In this document: positions 5,540-12,328 of the stretch, one piece after another
Numbering within the stretch: position 1 is the first letter of the stretch
Layout of the letters: the number at the start of each line of letters is the position of its first letter
Assembly: GCA_002686955.1 (NCBI GenBank)
Contig: NYZA01000145.1
Span: 1 to 12,328 of the forward strand
Source of the DNA: Gemmatimonadota bacterium
GTDB taxonomy: Bacteria > GCA-2686955
Length of the DNA: 12,328 nt
Reading direction: 5' to 3'
Notes under the pieces: model-generated
Told to the model about the DNA's origin: nothing
Database searches by the model: none
The model's input: the letters and a program-made list of their open reading frames with translations, nothing else
Position numbers and translations under genes: made by a program

Positions 5540-8232
5540 GGGACCACCTGGATTTTCTGCCATCCGCCGATTGTGCGGGTCAAGCTTGGGGCGTTGACGA
5601 TCCACAGGACGCAACGCTTTCCGCGGAGCCGGTTCGGGTTTCGTGCGAGGGTCATTCGGGGCGCATTGGCCCCGGAACCGCGAACGGCGATCAGGTCGAC
5701 GGGAAAGCCCAATTCGAGGGCCAGGTGATCCGGAAGTCCGGCTCCCGTCGCGTGCATGTCGCCGCCTGCGTGGAATATGAGGCCGTGGCTGTCGGCGAGG
5801 ACCAGGAAGGGGCTCGATTCCGTGGGACGAATGGGCTCCGGGGGATCTGTGGCCTGTCGCTGGACGAAATCCAATTCCATCTCTTCGGTGCCGAAGGCTG
5901 GGTCGGCGAGGTTGCGGGCGAGGTCGCCGTAGATTTCCACCGTTCGCCGCTCCGTGGTCATTTCTACCTGTCGTTCTTCCTGGACCCAGGACCGGGACCG
6001 GATGACGTCCACGATGCGTTCGGCAACGATGCGGCTGGCCGTACCGGACCAGTGGGAGTCGCGCCGGCAAAAAAGCGGGTCTCCGCCCGCTCTTCGAGCG
6101 GCACGAAAATCCTGAACGAGATCGATGACGGTCACGCCTTGGCTTCGAAGGGCGGAGTAGAAAGCCTGGTGGTACGGATCGAGCCGCGCTCCGCTCGCCA
6201 GGTTCGGCCCCTCCCAACCGGGAAGGGCTTCATCGGGATAGATGATCGCTTTGGCTGGGACGGGGACGAAGAGCAATTCGATTCCGGCACGCTCTAGTTG
6301 TTGGTGGAAGTCCACGATCGCGTCCGCCGGGTCGCTCCCTCCGGCAGGCCCCTGCTCGGTGAAGCGGCCCATTCCCAGGTGCAGAAATTCGCCAACAAGA
6401 TAGAGCCACCCGTCCCGGCCCTTCACCACGGTTTCTCCGCGGCCCTCGGCGTCCGTGGCCCGGTCGATCAATCCGGCGCGAAAGGGGTCGGAGTCGGTGC
6501 CCGTGGTCCTTGCGGGGCTTGGCTCCAGCGGTTCGGCGAGCGGGGACGTCTGCGTCGAGCCTTCGGGCTCCGCCCAATAGGGGACCAGTCGACGAATTTC
6601 CGGGTCGTCGAGTTCGATCCGCTGGTGACTGCCCAGCCGGTCTTCTACCTGCGTCCATGGAGTCAGGCTCAGCCGAACCCGCTGTCCGGGGCGAAAATTC
6701 GCGGCGTTCGTCGGACGGTTGTCGAGAAGTCCCCACATGTAGGCCATCAATGTCGAGTTCCCGAACTCGGGACCTTCGGTCCGAATTTCGTCCAGGCGAA
6801 CCGAGATGATGCAATCTCGATAGGGAGTGGAACCGGGCTCAGGGATGCCCGACACAGCGGTGATCCGTCCCGTGACGACGACGGCGTCTGCGCCCTCCAC
6901 GGCGGAGCCCTCCTCTATCTTCGACGCCGGCGCGACGGTGCCCAGGTCGATCGATTTCCAATCGCCCCAGCTCAATTGGTGCATTGCGAACTCGTAGATC
7001 ACCATCTTTTTCCCTGCGAGCCGGTCGTTCCCGCGGGCAATGGCGTCGGCCAGTGCCCGTCGAACGGACAAGGCGCCTCCGGCGTTCATGCGGATTGCAT
7101 CGATGGGTCGTCCGAGTTCGACGCTCAGTTGTTCCACGAAGCCTGCTCCCTCACCCCATCCCAAGTCGCCCTGAGAGTAGATGTTGCTGTAGCTGTCTCC
7201 GAGGACCAGTACGTCAGCCTGCGGATCCGGACGCCACTTCCGCCCCTGCGAATCACTCACGGGGTGAATCGTGACGCTTTCCCGGAGGGACTCCTGGAGC
7301 GTGCTCGGTAGGCCCAACATGACGGCGACATCGCCGACGTTCTGGACGTTGACTGCGGCCGTGATTTCGAAAGGTCGAGATGGATTTCCCGGGTCCAGTT
7401 CTTCGCGAAGGAATCGGGCAAGGCCGTGAGCCGCGGCACGGGCCCCCTCCGGTGTCCAGTGGCTGTCGGTGTCCAGGTAGGCGGAGCCATACTTCCGGCG
7501 AGTTTCCCAGAGATCATGGCTGGGGTCGTACAGGTGCACGCTCGCGGCGTCCAGGCGGCGTCGAAACTCGTCGAAGGACGGGCTGTAGAGTGGACCGTCT
7601 TCTTCCGTGTAGCGTGCCGACCATTGCTCCGGGTGTAGGGCTGCCTTGGAGGGCACCGGCATCAGCACCAGGTCGATCCCGCGGGCGGCCAATTGATCCC
7701 GGAAGTCGATGATTGCCGTGAGAGGGTTCGGGTGGGCGGGTGCGTTCCACGGGGCCACGGACCGCTCCCGCCGAGTGAGTGCGCGGGCCTCGAGAAACCC
7801 CGGTGCTGTGAGGTGTGTGACGCCCGGCGCAAAGAAGAGCCAGTCATCGCGGCCGATCCATGCGCGCTCGGTGCCCACCCTCAAGACCGAGGCGAGCCAT
7901 GCATGGACGTGGGGTCGGACCATGGCGGCAACGGTCGACTGTCTTTCCAGGGCCTGCTCGTAATCGCGCAATTCGGGGACGGTCGGGAGAAGATCGAGGG
8001 CGTCTCGGAGTCCTCGGATTCCGGCGAGTTCCTTCACGGGGGGCACGAACTCGAACACGTCATAACACTGCGGGAGGCGAAAGCCGCCGGTGTCCGGCTC
8101 CCGGAGTTCCGTTACGTGCTGCACGATCGGCACGGAGAAGAGCGTGACGGCACAAAGGACCACCAGCCAACGCCCCGGAAGACCGGTGCCGGGACCAGGA
8201 TCGACGGTTTCTGGAGCGTGATTCGGGGACAT
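5536..8232 (-). CDS. Tandem (double-headed) AlgX/AlgJ-like SGNH O-acetyltransferase
   Basis: The protein has 898 aa. An N-terminal membrane anchor or uncleaved signal at residues ~21-40 implies export to the periplasm. Two AlgX/AlgJ-type units follow. Unit 1 (~120-430) has GRDDWLFF (127-134), FRDQLAARGIDLVLMPVPSK, the Asp-x-His motif DSHW (D256, H258) and the nucleophile motif LGDS (S347). Unit 2 (~600-898) has GRDGWLY (605-611), FHQQLERAGIELLFVPVPAK, DSHW (D725, H727) and LADS (S815). Both therefore keep the Asp-His-Ser residues used by AlgX-family enzymes. Between them (~445-545) lies a strand-rich domain (VVVTGRITAV, YRDCIISVRL, PGQRVRLSLTPW) like the extra module of some AlgX relatives. 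Pseudomonas AlgX and AlgJ have one SGNH domain each and about half this length. The start ATG 8232 overlaps the previous stop (TGATG) and lacks a Shine-Dalgarno, so it depends on coupling to the algI-like gene. Likely role: transfer of acetyl groups from the MBOAT partner onto a periplasmic polysaccharide. The polymer is unknown. Confidence 0.9.
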   Translation of the reverse strand: MSPNHAPETVDPGPGTGLPGRWLVVLCAVTLFSVPIVQHVTELREPDTGGFRLPQCYDVFEFVPPVKELAGIRGLRDALDLLPTVPELRDYEQALERQSTVAAMVRPHVHAWLASVLRVGTERAWIGRDDWLFFAPGVTHLTAPGFLEARALTRRERSVAPWNAPAHPNPLTAIIDFRDQLAARGIDLVLMPVPSKAALHPEQWSARYTEEDGPLYSPSFDEFRRRLDAASVHLYDPSHDLWETRRKYGSAYLDTDSHWTPEGARAAAHGLARFLREELDPGNPSRPFEITAAVNVQNVGDVAVMLGLPSTLQESLRESVTIHPVSDSQGRKWRPDPQADVLVLGDSYSNIYSQGDLGWGEGAGFVEQLSVELGRPIDAIRMNAGGALSVRRALADAIARGNDRLAGKKMVIYEFAMHQLSWGDWKSIDLGTVAPASKIEEGSAVEGADAVVVTGRITAVSGIPEPGSTPYRDCIISVRLDEIRTEGPEFGNSTLMAYMWGLLDNRPTNAANFRPGQRVRLSLTPWTQVEDRLGSHQRIELDDPEIRRLVPYWAEPEGSTQTSPLAEPLEPSPARTTGTDSDPFRAGLIDRATDAEGRGETVVKGRDGWLYLVGEFLHLGMGRFTEQGPAGGSDPADAIVDFHQQLERAGIELLFVPVPAKAIIYPDEALPGWEGPNLASGARLDPYHQAFYSALRSQGVTVIDLVQDFRAARRAGGDPLFCRRDSHWSGTASRIVAERIVDVIRSRSWVQEERQVEMTTERRTVEIYGDLARNLADPAFGTEEMELDFVQRQATDPPEPIRPTESSPFLVLADSHGLIFHAGGDMHATGAGLPDHLALELGFPVDLIAVRGSGANAPRMTLARNPNRLRGKRCVLWIVNAPSLTRTIGGWQKIQVVP

Positions 8233-9689
8233 CAGAACACGAAGTAGATGAATGGGTTGTGGGTTTGCGTCATCAGCATGATCAAAGAGAGCCAGAGCAA
8301 GACGGCGGCTACGATGGCTTTCGGCCAGGTGAATTCCTTGCACCAATGCCACGTATTGGGGCAACCCCAGATGACAGCGGCCGAAATGGCCAGCACTCCG
8401 ATGGAATGAGGTCCGTACAGAATCCCGCCGGCGAGCCCCGTGGCTTCCGGGACGTACCCGAGACCGAACAAGTTGCCGAGGAGCCGGAAGGCACTCTCCA
8501 GGTCCGGAGACCGGAAGAAGGGCCAGGTCACTTGGAGAACGAGGAAGGTCGCGGCGACCTGCAGCGGCTCGGGAAGCCGGTGGAAAAAGGAACGCCCCCC
8601 CAGCGCCCGTTCGCCCATGAGCAGTCCGGCGTGAATGACTCCCCACACCACGAACCTCCATGATGCGCCGTGCCACAGGGCGAAGAGAAGCATGACCGTC
8701 CACAGGTTGGCGAGGGTGCGAGCTTTGCCCCGGCGATTGCCGCCCAGGGGGATGTAGAGGTAGTCGCGGAGCCAGGAAGACAGTGAAATGTGCCAGCGTG
8801 GCCAGAAGGTCGTGAAGGACTTCGACTTGTAAGGGGAGTCGAAGTTGATGGGATAGGTGAAGCCGAAGACCAATCCAAGACCGACCGCCATATCGGAATA
8901 GCCACTGAAATCGAAGTAGATCTGAAACGCGTAAGCGATCATTCCGACCCACGCGTCGAGCGTCTCGGCCGCTCCGGCATCAAAAACCGCGTCCGCGATC
9001 GTCCCGCAAGGATTGGCGAGGAGGACCTTCTTCGCCATGCCGAGGCAGAAGAAGAGCGCCCCCCGGGCCGCCATGTCGATGCTGTGGGTGCGCCGGTGGA
9101 GCGCATCCGCCACCTGGTGGAAGCGCACGATGGGGCCCGCCACGAGTTGCGGAAACATCGACACGTAGCAGGCGAAATCCACGAAATTTCCGACGGGTCG
9201 AGCGCGTCCGCGGTACACGTCGATGGTGTAGCTCATTGACTGGAACGTGTAGAAGCTGATGCCGAGGGGAAGTGCGATGCGCAGCGTCGTGTGCCATTGC
9301 AGGGCGTCGAGGCCGAGCAGATGGAAGAACCCGTTGTAGCTGTCGAGGGCGAAGTGGAAGTACTTGAAGAAACCGAGGAGCGCCAGGTTGCACACGATCG
9401 ACACGGTCAATGCTGCCCGTTGATGACGGGAGCGGGGGGTGCCTTCGGGCAGCGCTTCTCGTCGACCGTCGGATCCACGGGGAGCGCGTCGCGCGATATA
9501 GGCTCCACACGCGTAATCCACCGCCGTGGACGCCATCATCAGGAAGACGTACCGGGGGTTCGACCAACCGTAGAAAGCGTAACTGAGAGCCGTCAGGCCG
9601 AGGTTCTTGCCTCGGCGAGGCAGAGCGAAATAGACGATCAGCGCCGTCGGCAGGAAGTAGTGAACGAAGAGGTGGCTGGAAAAGACCAT
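8232..9689 (-). CDS. algI: MBOAT O-acyltransferase, AlgI family
   Basis: The protein has 485 aa, normal for AlgI (about 470-520), and is an inner-membrane protein with many hydrophobic helices. The start ATG 9689 gives the usual N-terminus (MVFSSHLFVHYFLP); a weak CAGGA at 9706-9702 is 12 bases upstream. Family signatures include LPLGISFYTFQSMSYTIDVY (140-159), VAGPIVRF (183-190), YFDFSGYSDMAVGLG (258-272), the MBOAT block FWPRWHISLSSWLRDYLYIP (295-314) with GGNRRG next, and the catalytic-type His340 in LWHGASW. In alginate and related systems AlgI carries acetyl groups across the inner membrane to periplasmic AlgJ/AlgX-type transferases. Here the next gene encodes exactly such an enzyme, joined by a TGATG stop/start overlap. 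The gene is first in a three-gene coupled operon. Calling it AlgI describes family membership, not alginate as the substrate. Confidence 0.92.
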   Translation of the reverse strand: MVFSSHLFVHYFLPTALIVYFALPRRGKNLGLTALSYAFYGWSNPRYVFLMMASTAVDYACGAYIARRAPRGSDGRREALPEGTPRSRHQRAALTVSIVCNLALLGFFKYFHFALDSYNGFFHLLGLDALQWHTTLRIALPLGISFYTFQSMSYTIDVYRGRARPVGNFVDFACYVSMFPQLVAGPIVRFHQVADALHRRTHSIDMAARGALFFCLGMAKKVLLANPCGTIADAVFDAGAAETLDAWVGMIAYAFQIYFDFSGYSDMAVGLGLVFGFTYPINFDSPYKSKSFTTFWPRWHISLSSWLRDYLYIPLGGNRRGKARTLANLWTVMLLFALWHGASWRFVVWGVIHAGLLMGERALGGRSFFHRLPEPLQVAATFLVLQVTWPFFRSPDLESAFRLLGNLFGLGYVPEATGLAGGILYGPHSIGVLAISAAVIWGCPNTWHWCKEFTWPKAIVAAVLLWLSLIMLMTQTHNPFIYFVF

Positions 9690-9867
9690 TAGGCGACGAT
9701 TTCCTGCTTCCACAGGCCATGGGTCGTCGGCGTCCAAGCGCAACCCGGACGGATCGAGAACAAAGAGGAAGCCTCGGGAATGCGCTCCGAGAGCGATCGT
9801 GGTTCGACGGGGCCGATGCCCGAATGCTCTGGCGCAGCGGTCGTTTCGATAATCTCGCGGAAGTGGC

Positions 9868-11541
9868 TCACCCTGAAGTGCGGGTCATTGTATCGCTCGG
9901 TGGATTCCCTGCGATTGACTCCACTTCTCTTCGAAGATCGATGGAATCGCTCACCTGGGATGCGTTTCGGCGAGGATCGGGCCGTCCTGCCCCAGGCCGG
10001 ATCCGGCGGTGAATCGACATCCACATCTGGGCGATGGTGAGTCTCACCAGGTAGGTGAACTTGGTGTCTCCGATTCGCAACGCGTTGAGCGCGACCAGGA
10101 ACCGTTCCACCATTTCACTTCCTGGGAGGTGGGCCAGTCGCCACACCCATCGGTCCAGAGAGCGTCGATGGCCTCCGGGCAGCGGGATCATGGCCAGGAG
10201 GATTCTCTGGGCCCGGTAAGCCAAGGGGGCTTCGATCATCGGGCCGCGGGTAGGCTGGGGCGAGAGGTCGCCGTGTTCCAGCCGAGAGGCCTCTTCTTCC
10301 GTGAAAATGCCGGCGTCTACGCCCTGCGGAACCAACGAGGTGCCGGGATAATAGGATAGTGGGAAGGTCAGTAGCCGGTCCGGGTGGAGCGACCGAAAAA
10401 GTTCGATGTCCTGTTTCCGGTCTGCTGCGGTCTCCCCGGGAGAACCGATGATCTTGTCCACGGCGAGTTGGATTCCGGCGGATCGGAGGGTATCGGCGGT
10501 TCCCTGGATCCTGTCACCGGTTTCCGAACGATTCATGCTCGATCGTCGGATCTTCCGGCTACCGGACTGAACCCCCATGGTGATCATCCGGCACCCGGCA
10601 CCGGCGAGGCCCTCGGCCAATTCTCGATTCACCAACCCGGGGTAGGTATAGGCCCAAAACGGCAGCCCGATTTCCTCCCGGTAGGCGTCCAGGAAATCCT
10701 CGAGCCAATTGCGATTGAGGGTGAAGATCGCGTCCATGAAGGAAACTTGTCGCACCCGCCCCCGGGCCTTTACCGCGCGGAGTTCCGCCATTACGTGTTC
10801 GACGCTGCGGCGGCGCACCCGTCGCCGGTCGCCGATTTCCGCGTAGGTCCGGTTGTACATTTCCACGGAACAAAAGGAGCACGATTGTGGACATCCGAGA
10901 GACGTCATTGTCAGGTAGTTCGTTTCCATCGCCGGGACCTGGTCGTAGAAGAGCGTGAAATCTCGGATCGGCAGGCAATCGAGGTCATCGAAATAGGGTC
11001 GAATGGAGTTTCGAACGATCTCGTTTCCATCCCTCGACCAGACATTGGGGATACCCGGGGGCACGTGGCCCATTTCTACAGCTGCAACGAGTTCCGGCAA
11101 TGCTTCGAATGATTCCCCGAGCACGACGGCGTCCACCTGGGGATAGGACATCGTTGCTTCCGGGGCGGCCAGTACGTGCACACCACCAAATACGTTGACC
11201 GTTCGCGGGAGTGCTCGCTTGATGGCGGAGGCTGTAGCGAGCATCCAACGAAAGTTGTCCGTGTAGCATGAATAGCAAATGACGTCCGGATCGAACTCTT
11301 TCGCGGTCTTGACGATGTGATCAGTGCAGTCGAGGAGGCGCACCAGTGGTTCGATCCGAACGAGCGGTTCCCCGCGGAACGGCTGGGGGTCGAACGCCAG
11401 GCGAACGTCGTGCCCGGCCGCCTTCAACGTGGCCGAGAGCCAGGTGACGCCCAGGTGCTCGTTGGAATTGAAGACGAATAGAACCCGCTTGGCCCGGATG
11501 TTTCGGCGTGGTCCGATCGTTTGTGTCTCGCGCGTGATCAT
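9868..11541 (-). CDS. B12-binding-domain radical SAM protein
   Basis: The protein has 557 aa. Residues ~18-165 form a Rossmann-like cobalamin-binding type domain (KRVLFVFNSNEHLGVTWLSA, FDPDVICYSCYT, VFGGVHVLAAPE, VDAVVLGESFEALPELV), with NEHLG where the H-x-x-G of B12 domains is expected. The radical SAM core begins at SLGCPQSCSFC, with the iron-sulfur ligands C217, C221 and C224, followed by SFMDAIFTLN, GCRMITMGVQSGS and DKIIGSPGET, typical of Elp3/MiaB-like barrels. Family members methylate or rearrange unreactive carbons, often in lipid or natural-product pathways; the substrate here is unknown. Start ATG 11541 fits the domain start; there is no Shine-Dalgarno, but a TATAAT lies 7 bases upstream. 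The last ~40 residues (from RRIRPGAGRP) are low-complexity and could be readthrough past an older stop. It is separated by 178 bases from the AlgI-like gene, so co-transcription is possible but not shown. Confidence 0.88.
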   Translation of the reverse strand: MITRETQTIGPRRNIRAKRVLFVFNSNEHLGVTWLSATLKAAGHDVRLAFDPQPFRGEPLVRIEPLVRLLDCTDHIVKTAKEFDPDVICYSCYTDNFRWMLATASAIKRALPRTVNVFGGVHVLAAPEATMSYPQVDAVVLGESFEALPELVAAVEMGHVPPGIPNVWSRDGNEIVRNSIRPYFDDLDCLPIRDFTLFYDQVPAMETNYLTMTSLGCPQSCSFCSVEMYNRTYAEIGDRRRVRRRSVEHVMAELRAVKARGRVRQVSFMDAIFTLNRNWLEDFLDAYREEIGLPFWAYTYPGLVNRELAEGLAGAGCRMITMGVQSGSRKIRRSSMNRSETGDRIQGTADTLRSAGIQLAVDKIIGSPGETAADRKQDIELFRSLHPDRLLTFPLSYYPGTSLVPQGVDAGIFTEEEASRLEHGDLSPQPTRGPMIEAPLAYRAQRILLAMIPLPGGHRRSLDRWVWRLAHLPGSEMVERFLVALNALRIGDTKFTYLVRLTIAQMWMSIHRRIRPGAGRPDPRRNASQVSDSIDLRREVESIAGNPPSDTMTRTSG

Positions 11542-11547
11542 GCAACG

Positions 11548-11553
11548 ATTATA
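11548..11553 (-). promoter_or_regulatory. Perfect -10 box (TATAAT) placing +1 at the start codon
   Basis: On the minus strand TATAAT occupies 11553-11548, and the ATG of the radical SAM gene begins 7 bases downstream at 11541. With a usual 6-8 base spacing the transcript would start at or next to the A of ATG, giving a leaderless mRNA. This agrees with the lack of a ribosome-binding site. The -35 region (GGACCG about 17 bases upstream) is poor, so the promoter may need an activator, or the match may be chance. Confidence 0.45.
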
Positions 11554-12328
11554 GCGCGCGATTCGGGGGCCGGTCCGATCATGCGGACTTCCGCGCACTT
11601 CGTCGAGTTATGGTCGGCCCGGTGCGCGGTGGAAATGGAGCGGATAGGCACTCCAAACCGGGTTTCCGCTCTATTCGGTGTAACCAACCCGCCCGCAATC
11701 ATGCCCAGTCTTCTCTCGGCCTTCTCCCCGGCACCGCTCCTGACCGTCCTTTGCGGTGGCCCCCCGGGGGCCATTTCGGTTGAGTTCCTGCTTGGCGCGC
11801 GCCTTTTCACGCGAGAGCCGCCCACGCCGGGCAAGCTCCGCCCCTCGCACTACATGGATGCTGCGCTTCTTGCCGAGATCGAGAGCGGTCGCGGCGTGCG
11901 CGACGACGGGAGCGGCCGGAGTCAGGCGAAGTCGAGCTCGAGCTCATCGAGCGGGTTCGAGGGGCGGCGCTACTAGTGCTTTTGAACACACGTTTCAACA
12001 ACTGCGCCCAAGTCAGTCTATTGCGCCGCCGCGCGGGGAAATCCTCGACCTGATCTTCGCACTCTGTCGTGCGCTCGGGGCAATGGCCGGCCGGGAACCC
12101 GAAGGCGGCGAAGCGTGATTTGGCCGCTGCTTTTCTGTACCAGGTTGCAGCGAGACATCTTGGGACGACTGAGCACTGGCGATCTGGTCGCCGTGATTCG
12201 ACGCCAGGCACGCCCCGCCGATCCGCGCGGGCCGAACGCGGCGCCCTGCGTGACCGCGAGTCGACAAAGCAAGGCGCGCCCCAGACCTGGTCGACCAGGC
12301 ACGCCGGGCCTCCGCTCAAGCGACCCCA
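11554..12328. other. 775 bases without an intact gene
   Basis: Open frames here are short, overlapping on both strands and unlike known families, apart from the transposase-like stretch near 11984-12031. The segment holds two DNA palindromes: TGGCCCCC/GGGGGCCA around one base at 11757-11773, and GAGCTCGAGCTC at 11934-11945. It looks like a decayed intergenic or mobile-element region at the upstream side of the radical SAM gene. Confidence 0.5.
11984..12031 (-). pseudogene. IS91-family transposase relic (C-terminal motif)
   Basis: The minus strand encodes RRRNRLTWAQLLKRVF, very like the '[RY]xWAxLLxRVF' block that precedes the C-terminal zinc-finger (IDxLxCPxCGGRM) of IS91/ISCR-type transposases. 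Directly after RVF the expected cysteine pairs are missing and the frame continues as serine-rich KSTSSAAPRTRS, so the gene is truncated or rearranged at about 11983. Upstream (to 12319) the same frame is open but not convincingly transposase-like. The identification rests on one short motif. Confidence 0.4.

Noticed and set aside
5540-6217. N-terminal extension of the lipoprotein frame over the AlgX-like gene, up to an upstream start
   Set aside because: It is an out-of-frame shadow of the second AlgX-like unit, rich in R, P and H, and it would bury the lipoprotein signal peptide in the middle of the protein.
8233-8952. Upstream extension of the AlgX-like protein to about 1138 residues
   Set aside because: It lies over the AlgI-like gene in another frame and has R/P/H-rich shadow composition. 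The ATG at 8232 with the TGATG overlap precedes the membrane anchor naturally.
11538-11976. Small open frames on both strands upstream of the radical SAM gene
   Set aside because: They overlap one another, have no ribosome site or family resemblance, and show arginine/serine-rich shadow composition.
1-12328. CRISPR array, tRNA or rRNA
   Set aside because: No regularly spaced direct repeats, cloverleaf-like segments or rRNA signature stretches were seen.

Overview
The window is GC-rich, densely coding bacterial DNA. An outer-membrane-type lipoprotein, an AlgI/AlgX-type O-acetylation module and sulfatase remains point to a Gram-negative glycan-modifying bacterium. The codon use and gene types would suit a Myxococcota/deltaproteobacterial or similar lineage, but no rRNA, tRNA or marker gene is present to fix the taxonomy. 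Both ends look disturbed: the left end has a gene tail interrupted by a long palindrome, and the right end has about 0.8 kb of relics with no intact gene.

Plus strand, 1-3357. (i) The C-terminal part of a sulfatase-type protein, whose recognisable portion begins just after a large hairpin-forming palindrome at 62-141. (ii) A class I SAM-dependent methyltransferase (675-1445), overlapping by 4 bases (GTGA) with (iii) a polytopic membrane protein with a soluble C-terminal domain (GTG start at 1442). (iv) The membrane protein frame runs, without a stop of its own, into the 3' half of queC (7-cyano-7-deazaguanine synthase) in another frame. This is a gene-truncation junction near 3010.

Convergent boundary, 3358-3469. 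Two small GC-rich inverted repeats, without U-tracts, separate the plus-strand genes from everything to the right.

Minus strand, 11541 to 3470. A B12-binding-type radical SAM protein (start 11541) sits directly behind a perfect TATAAT and may be made from a leaderless mRNA. After a 178-base gap come three translationally coupled genes. First is an MBOAT O-acyltransferase of the AlgI family (9689-8232). Next is an unusual 898-aa periplasmic protein carrying two complete AlgX/AlgJ-type SGNH acetyltransferase units in tandem (8232-5536). Last is a 689-aa lipoprotein combining a TolB/PD40-like propeller with a LamG-like domain (5539-3470). The inferred scheme: AlgI passes acetyl groups across the inner membrane, the double-headed AlgX-like enzyme transfers them to a periplasmic polymer, and the lipoprotein holds or recognises the glycan at the envelope. 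This variant of the O-acetylation locus is the most interesting content of the window.

Right edge, 11554-12328. No intact gene. A minus-strand stretch resembles the C-terminal core of an IS91-family transposase, followed at once by unrelated sequence.
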